A DNA stretch of 45,223 bases from Candidatus Woesearchaeota archaeon (lineage in GTDB: Archaea; Nanobdellota; Nanobdellia; Woesearchaeales; GW2011-AR4): positions 1-45,223 of the forward strand of contig JAGVYR010000071.1 in NCBI GenBank assembly GCA_018303185.1. Direction: 5' to 3'. A program made the translations under genes and the position numbers. A model generated the notes under the pieces. The model was not told the DNA's origin. It saw nothing but the letters and a program-made list of their open reading frames with translations, and did no database searches. Of the stretch, positions 23,809-32,984 are shown piece after piece. Positions within the stretch are counted from its first letter, which is position 1. Each line of letters opens with the position of its first letter.

Positions 23809-24932
23809 ACAATTTTAATGACATCCTCAACCTCAATATTCTTCATGCACTTCTGGTAATCCTCAGACTTCTTAGGATAAAGGCAGTCAGGAACCTGCCC
23901 CTTGTGGACATTTACGCAGGGCGAATATTTGCAAATCTGCCCTTTATACACAGCCTTGTTCCCCTTCCCCAAAGGCCCGAACCTTACAGGAATATTTGGG
24001 CCAAATAATCCTATTGTCTTCACGCCCTGTGCAGCGGCAATGTGCATCGGCCCGGAGTCATTCCCTATAAACAAGTCAAGCTTTTCAGCAAGGCAAAAAA
24101 GCTCCCTCAGTGAAAACATGCCTGTTGAATTCATTACTCTGCCCTTATTGCTTATCCCGACAAGCAATCTCCTGTTCAGTTCCTCCTCTGAAGCCCCTCC
24201 TATGAGCACTATCTTAGCATTCTTTTTTTTCTTCATGAGGAGGTTGCACAGCTTCACATACCTTTCAGCCGGCCACATCCTGCTCTTTGCGGATTCAGCC
24301 GCGCCTGCAGCTATCCCGATAAGAAAATCCCCTTCTTTTATCCCATTGAGCTTAAGGTAATCGCCAACTATCTGCCTGTCCCTTCCTGTATAATGCAGCT
24401 TGGCAAGCCCGTTCACGGCAGCATTTACTCCGATTTTCCTTGCAAGGCCCATGAACGTCTCTGCAGCATGCTGCCTGTCATTATACTCAGCGTGCAGGTC
24501 GTAAAGCTTTGCCCTTGCGCCATGTGAATACCCAAGTGAATATTTGCCAACAAAAAAAGAAATGATGGAAGATACGCTCAGGTATTCTTCCATATCGATT
24601 ACAAGATCGAATTTATTTATATTATTCAGCATGAACCCTGCTACTGAAAATGGGTCCATTGAAAGCACGATAACATCGCTTATATCCCTGTTTCCATAGA
24701 AGACATCGGCATTCCTTGAGGTTGCAAGCACTTCAACCATTGCATTTTTATGGCTCCTGCAAATCTCATTTATAGCGGGCAGCGCCAGTATTGTCTCTCC
24801 GATTCCCCAGAGCTGAACTATAAGTATGCGGTTGTAAGAGCCGAGCTTTTTCTTTCCCTTGAAAAGCGCAAGAAAATTGACCAAAACACTGCCAATATAC
24901 CTGTCAGCTGTCTTTATCAGGCTTACCGCCAA
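23805..24932 (-). CDS. Glycosyltransferase family 9 (ADP-heptosyltransferase-like)
   Basis: A 375-residue GT-B enzyme of the WaaC/WaaF/RfaF family. The N-terminal domain begins with ILIVQLWGIGETILALPAIN (family: ILxxxxxGIGDxxxxxPxl), and the C-terminal domain carries IGIAAGAAESAKSRMWPAERY and the signature FIGNDSGPMHIAAAQG. A Cys-rich tail (CKYSPCVNVHKGQVPDCLYP, CM) follows, unlike most bacterial relatives of minimal length. With the hld genes 3 kb away it is the obvious user of ADP-heptose. It is the last gene of the operon GT2-DUF2304-GT9. Confidence 0.92.
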   Translation of the reverse strand: MAVSLIKTADRYIGSVLVNFLALFKGKKKLGSYNRILIVQLWGIGETILALPAINEICRSHKNAMVEVLATSRNADVFYGNRDISDVIVLSMDPFSVAGFMLNNINKFDLVIDMEEYLSVSSIISFFVGKYSLGYSHGARAKLYDLHAEYNDRQHAAETFMGLARKIGVNAAVNGLAKLHYTGRDRQIVGDYLKLNGIKEGDFLIGIAAGAAESAKSRMWPAERYVKLCNLLMKKKKNAKIVLIGGASEEELNRRLLVGISNKGRVMNSTGMFSLRELFCLAEKLDLFIGNDSGPMHIAAAQGVKTIGLFGPNIPVRFGPLGKGNKAVYKGQICKYSPCVNVHKGQVPDCLYPKKSEDYQKCMKNIEVEDVIKIV

Positions 24933-24941
24933 ATTGGCACC

Positions 24942-25277
24942 TCATTTTTTCCTGTCTATAGCTATTTTCCTGACAACGTCCTCAAGCTTTCTCTGGTTTT
25001 TCCGCACGATTGTGTAGGTATAAAATGAAACGAATATCAGGAAAAGGAAGCCTGCGATTATGAAAAAGTCAAGCGCTCTTCCTATGCTCAGTGTTGAAAG
25101 TATGGGATCGAGTATCTGAGGCATTAAAGTAACTGCAAGGAATGCAGCCCAAAAAGCCAGCCAGAACCCGTATTCTTTGGCAGTAAATTCTTTCCTCTTG
25201 TGCTGCAGAAAAGTGTAGTATATCATGAAAAACCCGAAAATCATCCCAAGAATCTGCACTCCGAGTATTTTTGCCAT
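24942..25277 (-). CDS. DUF2304-family small membrane protein
   Basis: A 111-residue protein with three membrane helices (~5-23, ~37-55 and ~68-90), the last followed by a basic cytosolic helix (TIVRKNQRKLEDVVRKI). This fits DUF2304, commonly placed next to GT2 genes in archaeal and bacterial surface-polysaccharide clusters. The gaps to neighbours are 6 and 9 nt. It may anchor or assist the GT2 enzyme; that is inference from context. Confidence 0.85.
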   Translation of the reverse strand: MAKILGVQILGMIFGFFMIYYTFLQHKRKEFTAKEYGFWLAFWAAFLAVTLMPQILDPILSTLSIGRALDFFIIAGFLFLIFVSFYTYTIVRKNQRKLEDVVRKIAIDRKK

Positions 25278-25283
25278 TTTCCC

Positions 25284-25940
25284 TCATATATTGTTAAGCT
25301 TCCACATCAGCAGGTTGAACACTATTTTCACTCCGTCAAGCACTGTAGTCCCCTTGTACCTGTCCGCATAAAGCGTCCCAATCTGCACTTCCCCGTACTT
25401 GAGCCTGTGCTTTCCGATTTTTGTAATCATCTCGCTCTCCATGCTGTAGTCATTGGACTTCCACTTTATCATTTTGTACGCTTCTGCGGTAAAAGCCCTG
25501 AACCCGCACTGGCTGTCCCTGACTTCTATGCCGTATAAAAACCTTATTGTTTTGTTTATGAGCCGGTTGCCGAACTTTAAAATAAGGGGCATGTTCCTGT
25601 CAAGTTTCCTGTATCCTAAAGCAATGTCGTTCCCTTTGAGAGCCTCTAAAAATCTAGGTATGTCAGACGGGTTGTGCTGTGAGTCGGCATCCATGAGCAC
25701 TATTGCCTCAAAGCCTTCCGTAAGGGCATATTCGCATCCCGTCTTTGCAGCAGAGCCTTTTCCAAGGTTCGTTATATGCTGCAGCAGCACTGCCTTCTCC
25801 TTTAAGGCAATCTCCCCTGTCGTATCGCTGCTGCCGTCATCTACGACAATTACTTCATCAGCGAATTTTTTTGCTTCTCTGCACACTTCTCCGACATTCT
25901 CAGCTTCATTGTATGCGGGAATTATCACAGCGGTTTTCAT
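25284..25940 (-). CDS. Glycosyltransferase family 2, dolichyl-phosphate sugar synthase type
   Basis: A 218-residue GT2. KTAVIIPAYNEAENVGEV, VVDDGSSDTTGEIA and LMDADSQHNPSDI (intact DxD) are the donor-site motifs; FLYGIEVRDSQCGFRAF and NDYSMESEMITKIG are the acceptor-side motifs. It heads the GT2-DUF2304-GT9 operon, with CTTTAAAACC (25963-25972, minus) as TATA box ~25 nt from the ATG; this rules out the earlier in-frame Met at 26012. Confidence 0.93.
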   Translation of the reverse strand: MKTAVIIPAYNEAENVGEVCREAKKFADEVIVVDDGSSDTTGEIALKEKAVLLQHITNLGKGSAAKTGCEYALTEGFEAIVLMDADSQHNPSDIPRFLEALKGNDIALGYRKLDRNMPLILKFGNRLINKTIRFLYGIEVRDSQCGFRAFTAEAYKMIKWKSNDYSMESEMITKIGKHRLKYGEVQIGTLYADRYKGTTVLDGVKIVFNLLMWKLNNI

Positions 25941-26015
25941 AGAAACAGGCAAGGAACTATAGGTTTTAAAGGTTATGGTCTTGCAAAGTAAAGTCCTTAA
26001 TGCACAAAGCACCGG

Positions 26016-26171
26016 CTATGGCGGTGCGACGGTTTTCCGCTTCGCTCCAAACCTACTCGGCATTCCTTTGGAATTCCTAAGCCTGCTGCTATAGTAAACA
26101 GAAAACACTGAAAATAGGGCAAGAGTAGCCAATATGAGAAGCAGCAAGAACAGATTGACGTTCTTTTTCAT
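26016..26171 (-). CDS. Small single-span membrane protein (51 aa)
   Basis: A short frame, MKKNVNLFLLLLILATLALF followed by a basic tail with RNSKGMPSRFGAKRK. One N-terminal membrane helix or signal anchor. A TTTAAA box (26195-26206, minus) lies at the standard distance from ATG 26171 and the GT2 gene starts downstream at 25940. The tail region contains short inverted repeats (GCACCG/CGGTGC at 26008-26026 region), so part of it may be intergenic sequence read through. Function unknown. Confidence 0.5.
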   Translation of the reverse strand: MKKNVNLFLLLLILATLALFSVFSVYYSSRLRNSKGMPSRFGAKRKTVAPP

Positions 26172-26208
26172 ATCTAATCAATATTTTAATAGAAAATTTA
26201 AACTTTTC

Positions 26209-29200
26209 TTAAGCAGCAGTAGAATTCCCTTCCTCAATCCCATCCCAATCCACTTTCCACACTATTATCCTGCCGCCGAAAATAGTCCTTTCATCGCTGA
26301 ACTTCTCAAAATGCTTCAATCCTATTCCTTCCTGGTAGAACATCCTCGTGAACATTGAGCCAGTAAGATCAGCATCCATCTGCACGGCAGTAAATCCCTC
26401 TCCATTGTCCACCAAAGCCATGCCCAGATTCCTTCCGTTTGTCAGCACAATCGGCGCTTCTTCAAAGCTTTTTAGAGTATAATTGCCGCCTATATGGAAG
26501 CCAGCCTTTGCCGGATGAAGAATGCCCTGCCCGGAATCTGCGAAGGAATCCATTGCCGTCAAATTAAATTCTACATTTCCGCATACTATGGAATCATTCC
26601 CTTTCTGGCTGCACCCGGCAGTGCCCGCATACCCGGGCCACGGCGCAATCCAGTTGTTGGCACCTGTGCTGTCAGTTATAGATTGCACTTCAAAGAATAT
26701 TTTCTCAGCTTCATCCTTGCTGTATCCAAACCTTTCCTGCAGGAATTGCGCGCTCTTTTCAATGTCATTTCTGTAAGCATCACTCTTCAGGTAATTGTAA
26801 ATCAATGCCCTGTTGAAGTCCCAGCTGCCAAAGTGCGCCCACACTCCGCTCTTCGCAACCATGTCCTCGGAAGTTATGAAAAAATTCTCAGGCGGGCTGC
26901 AGTGTGTGTATTCCAGCATCTGCTCTACCTCTTCATCCTCAAGATACCTTTCATACACTTTTCTGGCGCCTTCCCTGTCCAGCACCATTGCCTCATTCAG
27001 CACATCAACAGCCTCCGGCTGGTCCCGCGTATGGTTATCAATCATCCCAAAAGCTTTCGAGCCGCCCCTGAAAACCCCGCCGCTGCAGTCAAGCGTCCTC
27101 AGTATTCCGACAGCCATGTCCTCATCTTCGGTGAGCAGCACTTTCCCGATCCAGTGCGCCTGCGCCGTATTTTGGGATGTCCCGTCAAAAGTCACAGCCC
27201 TGTCAGCCCAGTACTTGAACCAGTGCCCGTAATCCCACCACGAATTCACTATGGCATCCTCTTTTGAGTTATCTCGGATTTTCTCCAAGGATATTCTCCA
27301 GTTGTCATTGAACAGCGGAATTTCGTTTCTTGCGGTGTTTGCCGCCGCCCTGTAGGGCCCGATAAGGAGAGCTAAAAGGAGTGCCACCACGATGAATCTG
27401 GAAAGTGACTGGTTGATGTGTATGGATCCTGAAATATATTTATGCGAAAATTCATAAATTCTCCCGAAGGCAGCTCCAAATCCTATTCCGAAAGCCGGCA
27501 CAAGAAGCAGCAGGAACCTGACGCCTTTTGTGCTGGCATAGATGGTGACAAGGAACCATATGGCAAGAAAGATTGAGTACTTTATGTCGATGCCTTTGTC
27601 CGCCTCTATCATGGCAAGCATTATCCTTGCAGCAATCGGTATGCTTGCCAAAAGAAGGAACAGGTTAAGGTTCTGCACATTCAGTGCAAACACGGCGGCA
27701 TACCATGCTATGCTTGCAGGCACGAACCATTTTTTTCTGCCCTTGCCGTCTGAAAGGGTTAATGTGACGCCTGCTAAAGCTAGAAGGAGAAACGGCGCTG
27801 TCCCAAAGCCTATCTGGCTTATCACTGACCCGAGTGATGCGGGGTTCTGCTCGGCAACTGTCGTGAAGACATTTGGCCAGACGGTTGCAATGCCTCCTGT
27901 TGTTATGCCGACTTCCTTCAGCCTTGCAAATCCCATCGGGCTGCTGTAGAACTGCTGGAATCTTCCCAATCCCAAGGTTGCCGAGATAATAATTCCCGAG
28001 AGAATGAAAAATAAGGCAATGAACAGCATGCTGTTCTTTATGGCCCAGCTGTCCAAGAATTCCCTCAGGCTGCTGAAAAGCTCCTTCCTGTGCACGACAG
28101 CAAAGTACCCTATGTACATGGCAGCCGAAGCGAGCACGAAATCAAATATATACCACCAGCCGCCTCCCCACGCGAAGCAGTAAAGCGCTATCAGTATGCT
28201 GTTGATTGCGGCTAGGGCAGCTGTCTTCCTGAGGCTCTTCGAGTCAAGCGCCTCGATGAACACCCAGGCAATTAATAAAGGAAAAAGAACATTGTATGCG
28301 TCTGTATCCGAAAAGCCCGCCGCAGTCCTCGTGAGGAAGGAAGGATGTATGGCGACAACAAAGGCAGCAATAAAACCGCCAAAATTTCCCCCGATTTTCC
28401 TTGCTATGAAAAACGCGGGTATGACTGCAAGGGCGGAAAGGAGCACTGGCATGTAAAAGAAGATTGCCATCGGGCTTGCATCGGGGTTCAATGCCCTGAC
28501 AGCCGGGATTAGGTAGGAGCTTAAATATGCATGAAACCTGTCGTATGGAACAGGCCTTCCGCCCGGGGCATACATGCGGTTATCCCATTCAATGCCGTTC
28601 CTTAACTCATCGCCCGGATGCCCGCTTTCCATTATGTTTTCAGTGTACCTCAGCCAGAAATACGGGTCTATCTCGAGAAGGTAAGTCTGCCCGCTGTCGT
28701 CTTTCATCTTCGATTTGAAGTAATCGGAAGTCGCCCTTACCTGCTCGTCTATCTGGGCTTTGTTCTGCTCTATGAAGCCCTGCATCTGGTTATTCACGAG
28801 AATATCGCGGTTCTGCTGCGGCAAATTTGGATACTGCTGGTTTACCTGGGATGAAATCTGGCCCTGTATGCTGCTGATAACAGAGCTTGCCGCCCAGTCG
28901 TCCGTTATAGGGAGATAAGCCGGCTGCATCCTGAGGAATACCGAGAAAAATAACGGGATAAGGATGAGAAGCAGCACTTTATGCCTTAATATGAATTCCC
29001 ATCCTTTTCTGAAATCAACCTGAACCTCATCTTCATGGCTTTCTCTTTTTTCATCATCGCTTTTTTTGAAGATATTCTTTATGTTCTTTAATTTTGAAAA
29101 GTCAATGCCTACCTCATCATCGTCTTCTTTCGGGCTTTCGGCTTTTTGCGCTTTTTCACTTTCCCTGCCTTCACTTTTTGATGAAAATATGCCCTTTATT

Positions 29201-29778
29201 CTTGAAAAGTCGATGTTTATTTCATCATCATCGCCTTCTGCCTTATCATTTGTTTCTGATTTACCCTCTTTCTTTGGATCCTCTTTGCCCTTGGCTCCTG
29301 AAAAAAACCCCTTTATCTTTGAAAAATCAATGCGTATTTCGTCGTCATTGTCGTCTTCTGCTTTATGTTCAGCGCTCTTTGGCTTTTCTTCTTTCCCCGC
29401 GCCGCCTTTGCCTTTAGCCTTTGAAAAAAACCCCTTTATCTTCCCAAAATCTATATTGATCTCATCATCATTTTCTTCCTGCGCCTCTTTTATCCTTTCC
29501 CTTTCTTTCTCAAGCTCCTTTTCAGAAGGCTCGTCAACAATCTTTAGGCCCCCCAGCTTTCCTTTCTCCTGCGCCTCTTCTTTCAGGCGGCTTATTCCCT
29601 TTTCTGCATTTTTATCTTCTTTTGTTTCAATGCTTTCCTTTGCATTGCTGCCGCTTTTTGGGCCCGTATCCGCTGCCTTTTCCGGCTCTGCACCTGCCTT
29701 TTTCTTCCTCTTAAAGAAATTAGTGAGCCTGCTGAGGTCTATTTCTATGGCATCGTCATCTTCTTTTTTCTCTTCCAT
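26209..29778 (-). CDS. aglB: STT3/AglB oligosaccharyltransferase with repetitive acidic N-terminal tail
   Basis: A 1189-residue membrane enzyme that moves a lipid-linked glycan to Asn in N-x-S/T sequons outside the cell. From ~residue 268 it is a GT66 enzyme: TDDWAAS and EIDPYFWLRYTENI hold acidic metal ligands, AAGFSDTDAYNVLFPLLIAW is the GFxDTDA loop, then many helices, and SWWDYGHWFKYWADRAVTFD (~residue 842) is the sequon-binding WWDYG motif. Residues 1-267 are an extra cytosolic tail with six copies of a DDExxIDFSKIKGFF-like motif (about 7-23, 104-119, 145-160, 183-198, 219-238, 249-264) separated by Lys/Glu linkers. A CTTTTAAAAC box (29801-29811, minus) supports ATG 29778. Confidence 0.95.
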   Translation of the reverse strand: MEEKKEDDDAIEIDLSRLTNFFKRKKKAGAEPEKAADTGPKSGSNAKESIETKEDKNAEKGISRLKEEAQEKGKLGGLKIVDEPSEKELEKERERIKEAQEENDDEINIDFGKIKGFFSKAKGKGGAGKEEKPKSAEHKAEDDNDDEIRIDFSKIKGFFSGAKGKEDPKKEGKSETNDKAEGDDDEINIDFSRIKGIFSSKSEGRESEKAQKAESPKEDDDEVGIDFSKLKNIKNIFKKSDDEKRESHEDEVQVDFRKGWEFILRHKVLLLILIPLFFSVFLRMQPAYLPITDDWAASSVISSIQGQISSQVNQQYPNLPQQNRDILVNNQMQGFIEQNKAQIDEQVRATSDYFKSKMKDDSGQTYLLEIDPYFWLRYTENIMESGHPGDELRNGIEWDNRMYAPGGRPVPYDRFHAYLSSYLIPAVRALNPDASPMAIFFYMPVLLSALAVIPAFFIARKIGGNFGGFIAAFVVAIHPSFLTRTAAGFSDTDAYNVLFPLLIAWVFIEALDSKSLRKTAALAAINSILIALYCFAWGGGWWYIFDFVLASAAMYIGYFAVVHRKELFSSLREFLDSWAIKNSMLFIALFFILSGIIISATLGLGRFQQFYSSPMGFARLKEVGITTGGIATVWPNVFTTVAEQNPASLGSVISQIGFGTAPFLLLALAGVTLTLSDGKGRKKWFVPASIAWYAAVFALNVQNLNLFLLLASIPIAARIMLAMIEADKGIDIKYSIFLAIWFLVTIYASTKGVRFLLLLVPAFGIGFGAAFGRIYEFSHKYISGSIHINQSLSRFIVVALLLALLIGPYRAAANTARNEIPLFNDNWRISLEKIRDNSKEDAIVNSWWDYGHWFKYWADRAVTFDGTSQNTAQAHWIGKVLLTEDEDMAVGILRTLDCSGGVFRGGSKAFGMIDNHTRDQPEAVDVLNEAMVLDREGARKVYERYLEDEEVEQMLEYTHCSPPENFFITSEDMVAKSGVWAHFGSWDFNRALIYNYLKSDAYRNDIEKSAQFLQERFGYSKDEAEKIFFEVQSITDSTGANNWIAPWPGYAGTAGCSQKGNDSIVCGNVEFNLTAMDSFADSGQGILHPAKAGFHIGGNYTLKSFEEAPIVLTNGRNLGMALVDNGEGFTAVQMDADLTGSMFTRMFYQEGIGLKHFEKFSDERTIFGGRIIVWKVDWDGIEEGNSTAA

Positions 29779-29829
29779 CCCTGTCCGCGGAACAGATGGC
29801 GTTTTAAAAGCTTTTTGATTGATAGGTAT

Positions 29830-29980
29830 GCCAAGTCAAGCCCGCCTTTTGTTTGAGGCTGAGGCAGGTCACGCGTTCTGATTTCAAAAGGAACGGTTTT
29901 TCAATAATAATAAAATCCAATATTTCCATCAAATAAAACAAATAAAAAACCGCCGAAGCCTCAGGCGGCTTAGACTTGGC
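29830..29980 (-). repeat. Family A paired-end intergenic element, copy A3
   Basis: Ends GCCAAGTCAAGCCCGCCT (29830-29847) and AGGCGGCTTAGACTTGGC (29963-29980) are an 18-bp near-perfect inverted repeat. Read on the minus strand the element begins at the base after the stop codon of the reductase gene, then has GCCGCC-loop-GGCGGTTTTTT, which looks like an intrinsic-terminator hairpin, and the family core TTGAAAAACCG, AATCAGAAC and GACCTGCCTCAGC. Confidence 0.87.
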
Positions 29981-31072
29981 TCAAAGCGCAAACCTCACAT
30001 ACTTCAGGAACCTCGGCTCCTTCATAATCAGATTCAGCACCAAAGGTATCGGCGTGTCCCTGTCATATTTGTCAAGAACATTTTTTACTTTCTCGGAATC
30101 CATAAGCCCCAGAAGGTAGTCATAATCGCTGTCAGTAAACCTGTTCAGCATCTTCCTTATCTTAAGGTGCAGCCTTAATTCTTTGCCGGACTGGAGCATG
30201 AATGCCTTTTGGTAGTCTTTTTTCCGCACTATGCAGTCAGCTAATGTATACCCTGCCTTTATAGACGGGATTATCCCGCCGCCCGTAGTTGCCTTGACAT
30301 GCGATGCGGCATCTCCGATAAGGTAGACATTGCCTTTTTGGATAACCTGCTTGGGATTGTGTATCGGAAAAATTCCGGATTCCCAGCACAGCACTTCCTC
30401 TTTTCCTGTCCTTTTTTTAATGAGCCTGTAAAACAGCTCCTTGGCATTCGCCCTTGCCCCCAGCCCAAGCCTCGCAATTTTTTCAGATTCAGGCACAGCC
30501 CACCCGAAAAATTCCGGAAAGTCCTTATTCGAGAAGTAAGTTTCAAACTCGTTCATGTCCATGCTCAATCTTACTTTTGCCTGCATTCCTATATAGAAAT
30601 CAAACTTCCTCCCAATGCCTGCTGCCTTTCCCACAGCTGAAGAGGGCCCGTCAGCGCCCACAATGTCGCCGGCAGCAATTTCTTTTGTTTTATTATTTTT
30701 TTTATCCTTGATTTTTATCTTATTTTTTCCATCGAATCCAAAGAATTGGTGGTTGAGAAAAAGCTTTGCCCCTGCATCCACAGCCCGCTCAGCCATAAAT
30801 CTGTCAAACAAATTGCGCCACATCACGATTTCGCTGACACGGGCGTCAATCCTTTTGTTTTTGCTTACAACAACAACCCTGCCGCATTTATTGGCAATCA
30901 CTTTCTGAGGCAGCTTTACAAACCTATCAATGGAATGGGTGATGATTCCTGTACACTGGACCGGACTCCCGACTTCACTGTGCTCTTCAAACACAGCAAC
31001 TTCCTTGCCCGCTTTTGCAAGAAGGTAGGCAAGATTCGTTCCCGCGGGCCCTGCACCTATTATTGCTATCAT
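29981..31072 (-). CDS. Geranylgeranyl reductase-family FAD oxidoreductase
   Basis: A 363-residue flavoprotein that would saturate isoprenoid chains of archaeal lipids or polyprenol carriers. MIAIIGAGPAGTNLAYLLAK is the FAD-binding Rossmann motif, SPVQCTGIITHSID the Cys-containing GGR signature, DIVGADGPSSAVGKAAGI and VYLIGDAASHVKATTGGGII complete the PHBH-fold FAD site. It is divergent from the lipoprotein gene at 31190; a TATAAAAT-type box (31085-31102, minus) lies just upstream. Dolichol-phosphate reduction would tie it to AglB, but phospholipid reduction is equally possible. Confidence 0.9.
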   Translation of the reverse strand: MIAIIGAGPAGTNLAYLLAKAGKEVAVFEEHSEVGSPVQCTGIITHSIDRFVKLPQKVIANKCGRVVVVSKNKRIDARVSEIVMWRNLFDRFMAERAVDAGAKLFLNHQFFGFDGKNKIKIKDKKNNKTKEIAAGDIVGADGPSSAVGKAAGIGRKFDFYIGMQAKVRLSMDMNEFETYFSNKDFPEFFGWAVPESEKIARLGLGARANAKELFYRLIKKRTGKEEVLCWESGIFPIHNPKQVIQKGNVYLIGDAASHVKATTGGGIIPSIKAGYTLADCIVRKKDYQKAFMLQSGKELRLHLKIRKMLNRFTDSDYDYLLGLMDSEKVKNVLDKYDRDTPIPLVLNLIMKEPRFLKYVRFAL

Positions 31073-31160
31073 GGCTCAAGGCCTTTTTTAATATTTTATA
31101 ATTCTATCTTTTTTATTGCAGTATCTTCTCCTGATGCCTGTACTCTCCAATGTTGGGCAA

Positions 31161-31171
31161 CATTTAAAAAA
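31161..31171 (+). promoter_or_regulatory. TATA box for the lipoprotein gene
   Basis: CATTTAAAAAA at 31161-31171 lies ~25 nt before ATG 31190/31193 and shows that the open frame upstream of it is not translated. Confidence 0.55.
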
Positions 31172-31189
31172 CAATGGCAACAACATAGC

Positions 31190-32446
31190 ATGATGGCATC
31201 AAAATTTTATTCAATAGCTTTCCTCATGATTTCCTTAATCCTTGCTTCATGCAATAGCGGCATTGAAGCCGTTGAAAAAATAAATGAAAGCAATAAAGCC
31301 ACGGAAACCTTTGAAAGAGGCTTCACAGGCATTGATGAGATAACCATAGAAAAAATCAATCAAACTCTGATGCTCGCAGGACAATACTTTCTCAATATCC
31401 AAAATCCCGATGGCAGCCTGCAGTACCTCTATTTCCCTCAGGCACAGCAATTCTCAAGTGCAAACAACATGATAAGGCAGTGGATGTCCACAATCGCCCT
31501 GGCTGAGATGCGCGATTATACCAGAGATGAAAAATACGGCAGGGCATTTGAAAAAAACATGGAATTCAACTTCAGGAATTACTATGCAGAGGATGGGGCT
31601 CTTGGGCATATACCCTATGGAAACGAGTCAAAGCTGGGGGCGGCGGCATTTGCATTAACTTCGGCAATAAAAGATGATGGCAATAAGTATTCAGGCCAGC
31701 AAAGGAAATTAACAAACCTTATATTATACCTACACAACCCTTCCGACGGCAGCTTCCGCACCTTTTATTTCCCGAAAGAAAGAAATGACAACCAGAACTT
31801 CTATCCCGGAGAGGCAATGCTTGCCCTTATGATTTTATATGAAGAGGCCGGAAATGAAACTTACCTTGGCGCAGTGAGGCAGTCATTTGATTATTACTCC
31901 GCTTACCACAGAAAAAACCCGAATCCTGCCTTTGTGCCGTGGCATACAATGGCTTTGTACAGGCTTTACCAAATAGGGCAGGATGCAAGGTATTCAGACT
32001 TTATCTTTGACATGAATGATTTTTTAATCACAATCCAGAATAAAAGCTGCTCCAGCCCCGGGAATTTAGGAAGGTTTTACGATCCAAAAAGGGGCTATTA
32101 TGGCCCTCCGCACGCTTCCTCGGATGCGGTTTATGTTGAAGGCCTCACTTATGCATACAGGCTTGCAAAAGAGCTTGGCCGCGAGGACAAGGCAGAGAGC
32201 TACAAGGAAGCCATAATCCTCGGAACGCGCTCATTGGTTGAGCTTCAATATAAGGAAGCTGAAGCAGAAAACCGCACAGACGCCTATATATTATTGGGCG
32301 GCATCCGCACCTCAACAGAAAGGCCGGAGATAAGGATAGACAACAGCCAGCACACTATAATGGCGCTGCTGCAGGTTCTTCATACATTCTCTGACGATGA
32401 TTTAAGGGAATTCATAGAAAAGAATCCGCAGTACGTTTGCCCGTGA
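31190..32446 (+). CDS. Secreted lipoprotein with alpha/alpha-toroid-like domain
   Basis: A 418-residue protein. The signal MMASKFYSIAFLMISLILASC ends in an LASC lipobox (Cys21), so it is probably lipid-anchored outside the cell. The body is a series of paired helices with recurring loops: NPDGSLQYLYFP, EDGALGHIPYGNESK, NPSDGSFRTFYF, HRKNPNPAFVPWHTMALYRL and GGIRTSTERPEIRIDNSQHT. This is the pattern of (alpha/alpha)6-7 barrels found in glycoside hydrolases, lyases and prenyl/terpene cyclases. The conserved DNSQHT and PGEAMLAL segments could line a groove. A surface glycan-acting enzyme is plausible; the family is not identified. Confidence 0.75.
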   Translation: MMASKFYSIAFLMISLILASCNSGIEAVEKINESNKATETFERGFTGIDEITIEKINQTLMLAGQYFLNIQNPDGSLQYLYFPQAQQFSSANNMIRQWMSTIALAEMRDYTRDEKYGRAFEKNMEFNFRNYYAEDGALGHIPYGNESKLGAAAFALTSAIKDDGNKYSGQQRKLTNLILYLHNPSDGSFRTFYFPKERNDNQNFYPGEAMLALMILYEEAGNETYLGAVRQSFDYYSAYHRKNPNPAFVPWHTMALYRLYQIGQDARYSDFIFDMNDFLITIQNKSCSSPGNLGRFYDPKRGYYGPPHASSDAVYVEGLTYAYRLAKELGREDKAESYKEAIILGTRSLVELQYKEAEAENRTDAYILLGGIRTSTERPEIRIDNSQHTIMALLQVLHTFSDDDLREFIEKNPQYVCP

Positions 32447-32748
32447 TTTTATTGCTTTATTTTTTATTATTTTTTTGTTTTTATTGATTATTTCTTTTTG
32501 ATTGTTTTTATTGAAATTCCTCTTTTCATTGTTAAAATTTTCATTGGGTGTAAAACACGGTGCTTTAGTGCGATTTTTTCATTTTTTTGAAGTTTCTTTG
32601 CTTATTGGTTTTTTGTTTTCCATTTATTTTTATTGAAATTTCTTTGTTGGCTTTTCGCTTATTGAATTTTTTTGGATTTGTCCTTCCCTGTTTTGCTGAA
32701 TCTCAGTTTCATTGAAGTTTTATTGCCTAAAATCCGCCTATGCCTATA
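32447..32748 (+). other. T-rich untranslated tract without a gene
   Basis: About 300 bp dominated by T runs on the plus strand, with TTTTTATTGAAATT occurring twice (about 32499 and 32628) and many ATTG words. Repeated T runs of five or more downstream of the lipoprotein stop codon would act as archaeal terminators. No frame with coding character is seen. Confidence 0.6.
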
Positions 32749-32796
32749 ATTATAGTACAGCCCCATTATAGTACAGCCCCATTATAGTACAGCCCC
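32749..32796. repeat. Perfect 16-bp tandem repeat, three units
   Basis: ATTATAGTACAGCCCC occurs three times head to tail. It lies ~50 bp upstream of the TATA box of the secreted-protein gene, so it may be an upstream control element or only a slippage product. Confidence 0.9.
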
Positions 32797-32842
32797 TCCG
32801 AACCAATACGTTATCATTCCAGAATGGTTACAATTTAGAAAG

Positions 32843-32850
32843 GTTTAAAT
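32843..32850 (+). promoter_or_regulatory. TATA box for the secreted unknown protein
   Basis: TTTAAATA at 32844-32851 within GGTTTAAATATTC. Transcription would start near 32870, just where the in-frame signal-peptide-like codons begin. Confidence 0.55.
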
Positions 32851-32984
32851 ATTCTAGCGGTTTTGCAGTAAAAAGTTGTGGGGTTCTAGGTACATACTTA
32901 GTAGCAGGCCCTTCTGTTCCGATTGCGCAGGCGCAGCCAAAGCCTGCCCAAGTAAAGCCTAAGAAAGGTCAAAATGTCCATTAT

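Noticed and set aside
30746-31189. N-terminal extension of the lipoprotein frame
   Set aside because: It runs antisense through the reductase gene and over the TATA box at 31161; the lipobox signal begins at 31190/31193.
32749-32796. CRISPR array
   Set aside because: Units are contiguous 16-bp repeats without spacers, and no cas gene is present.
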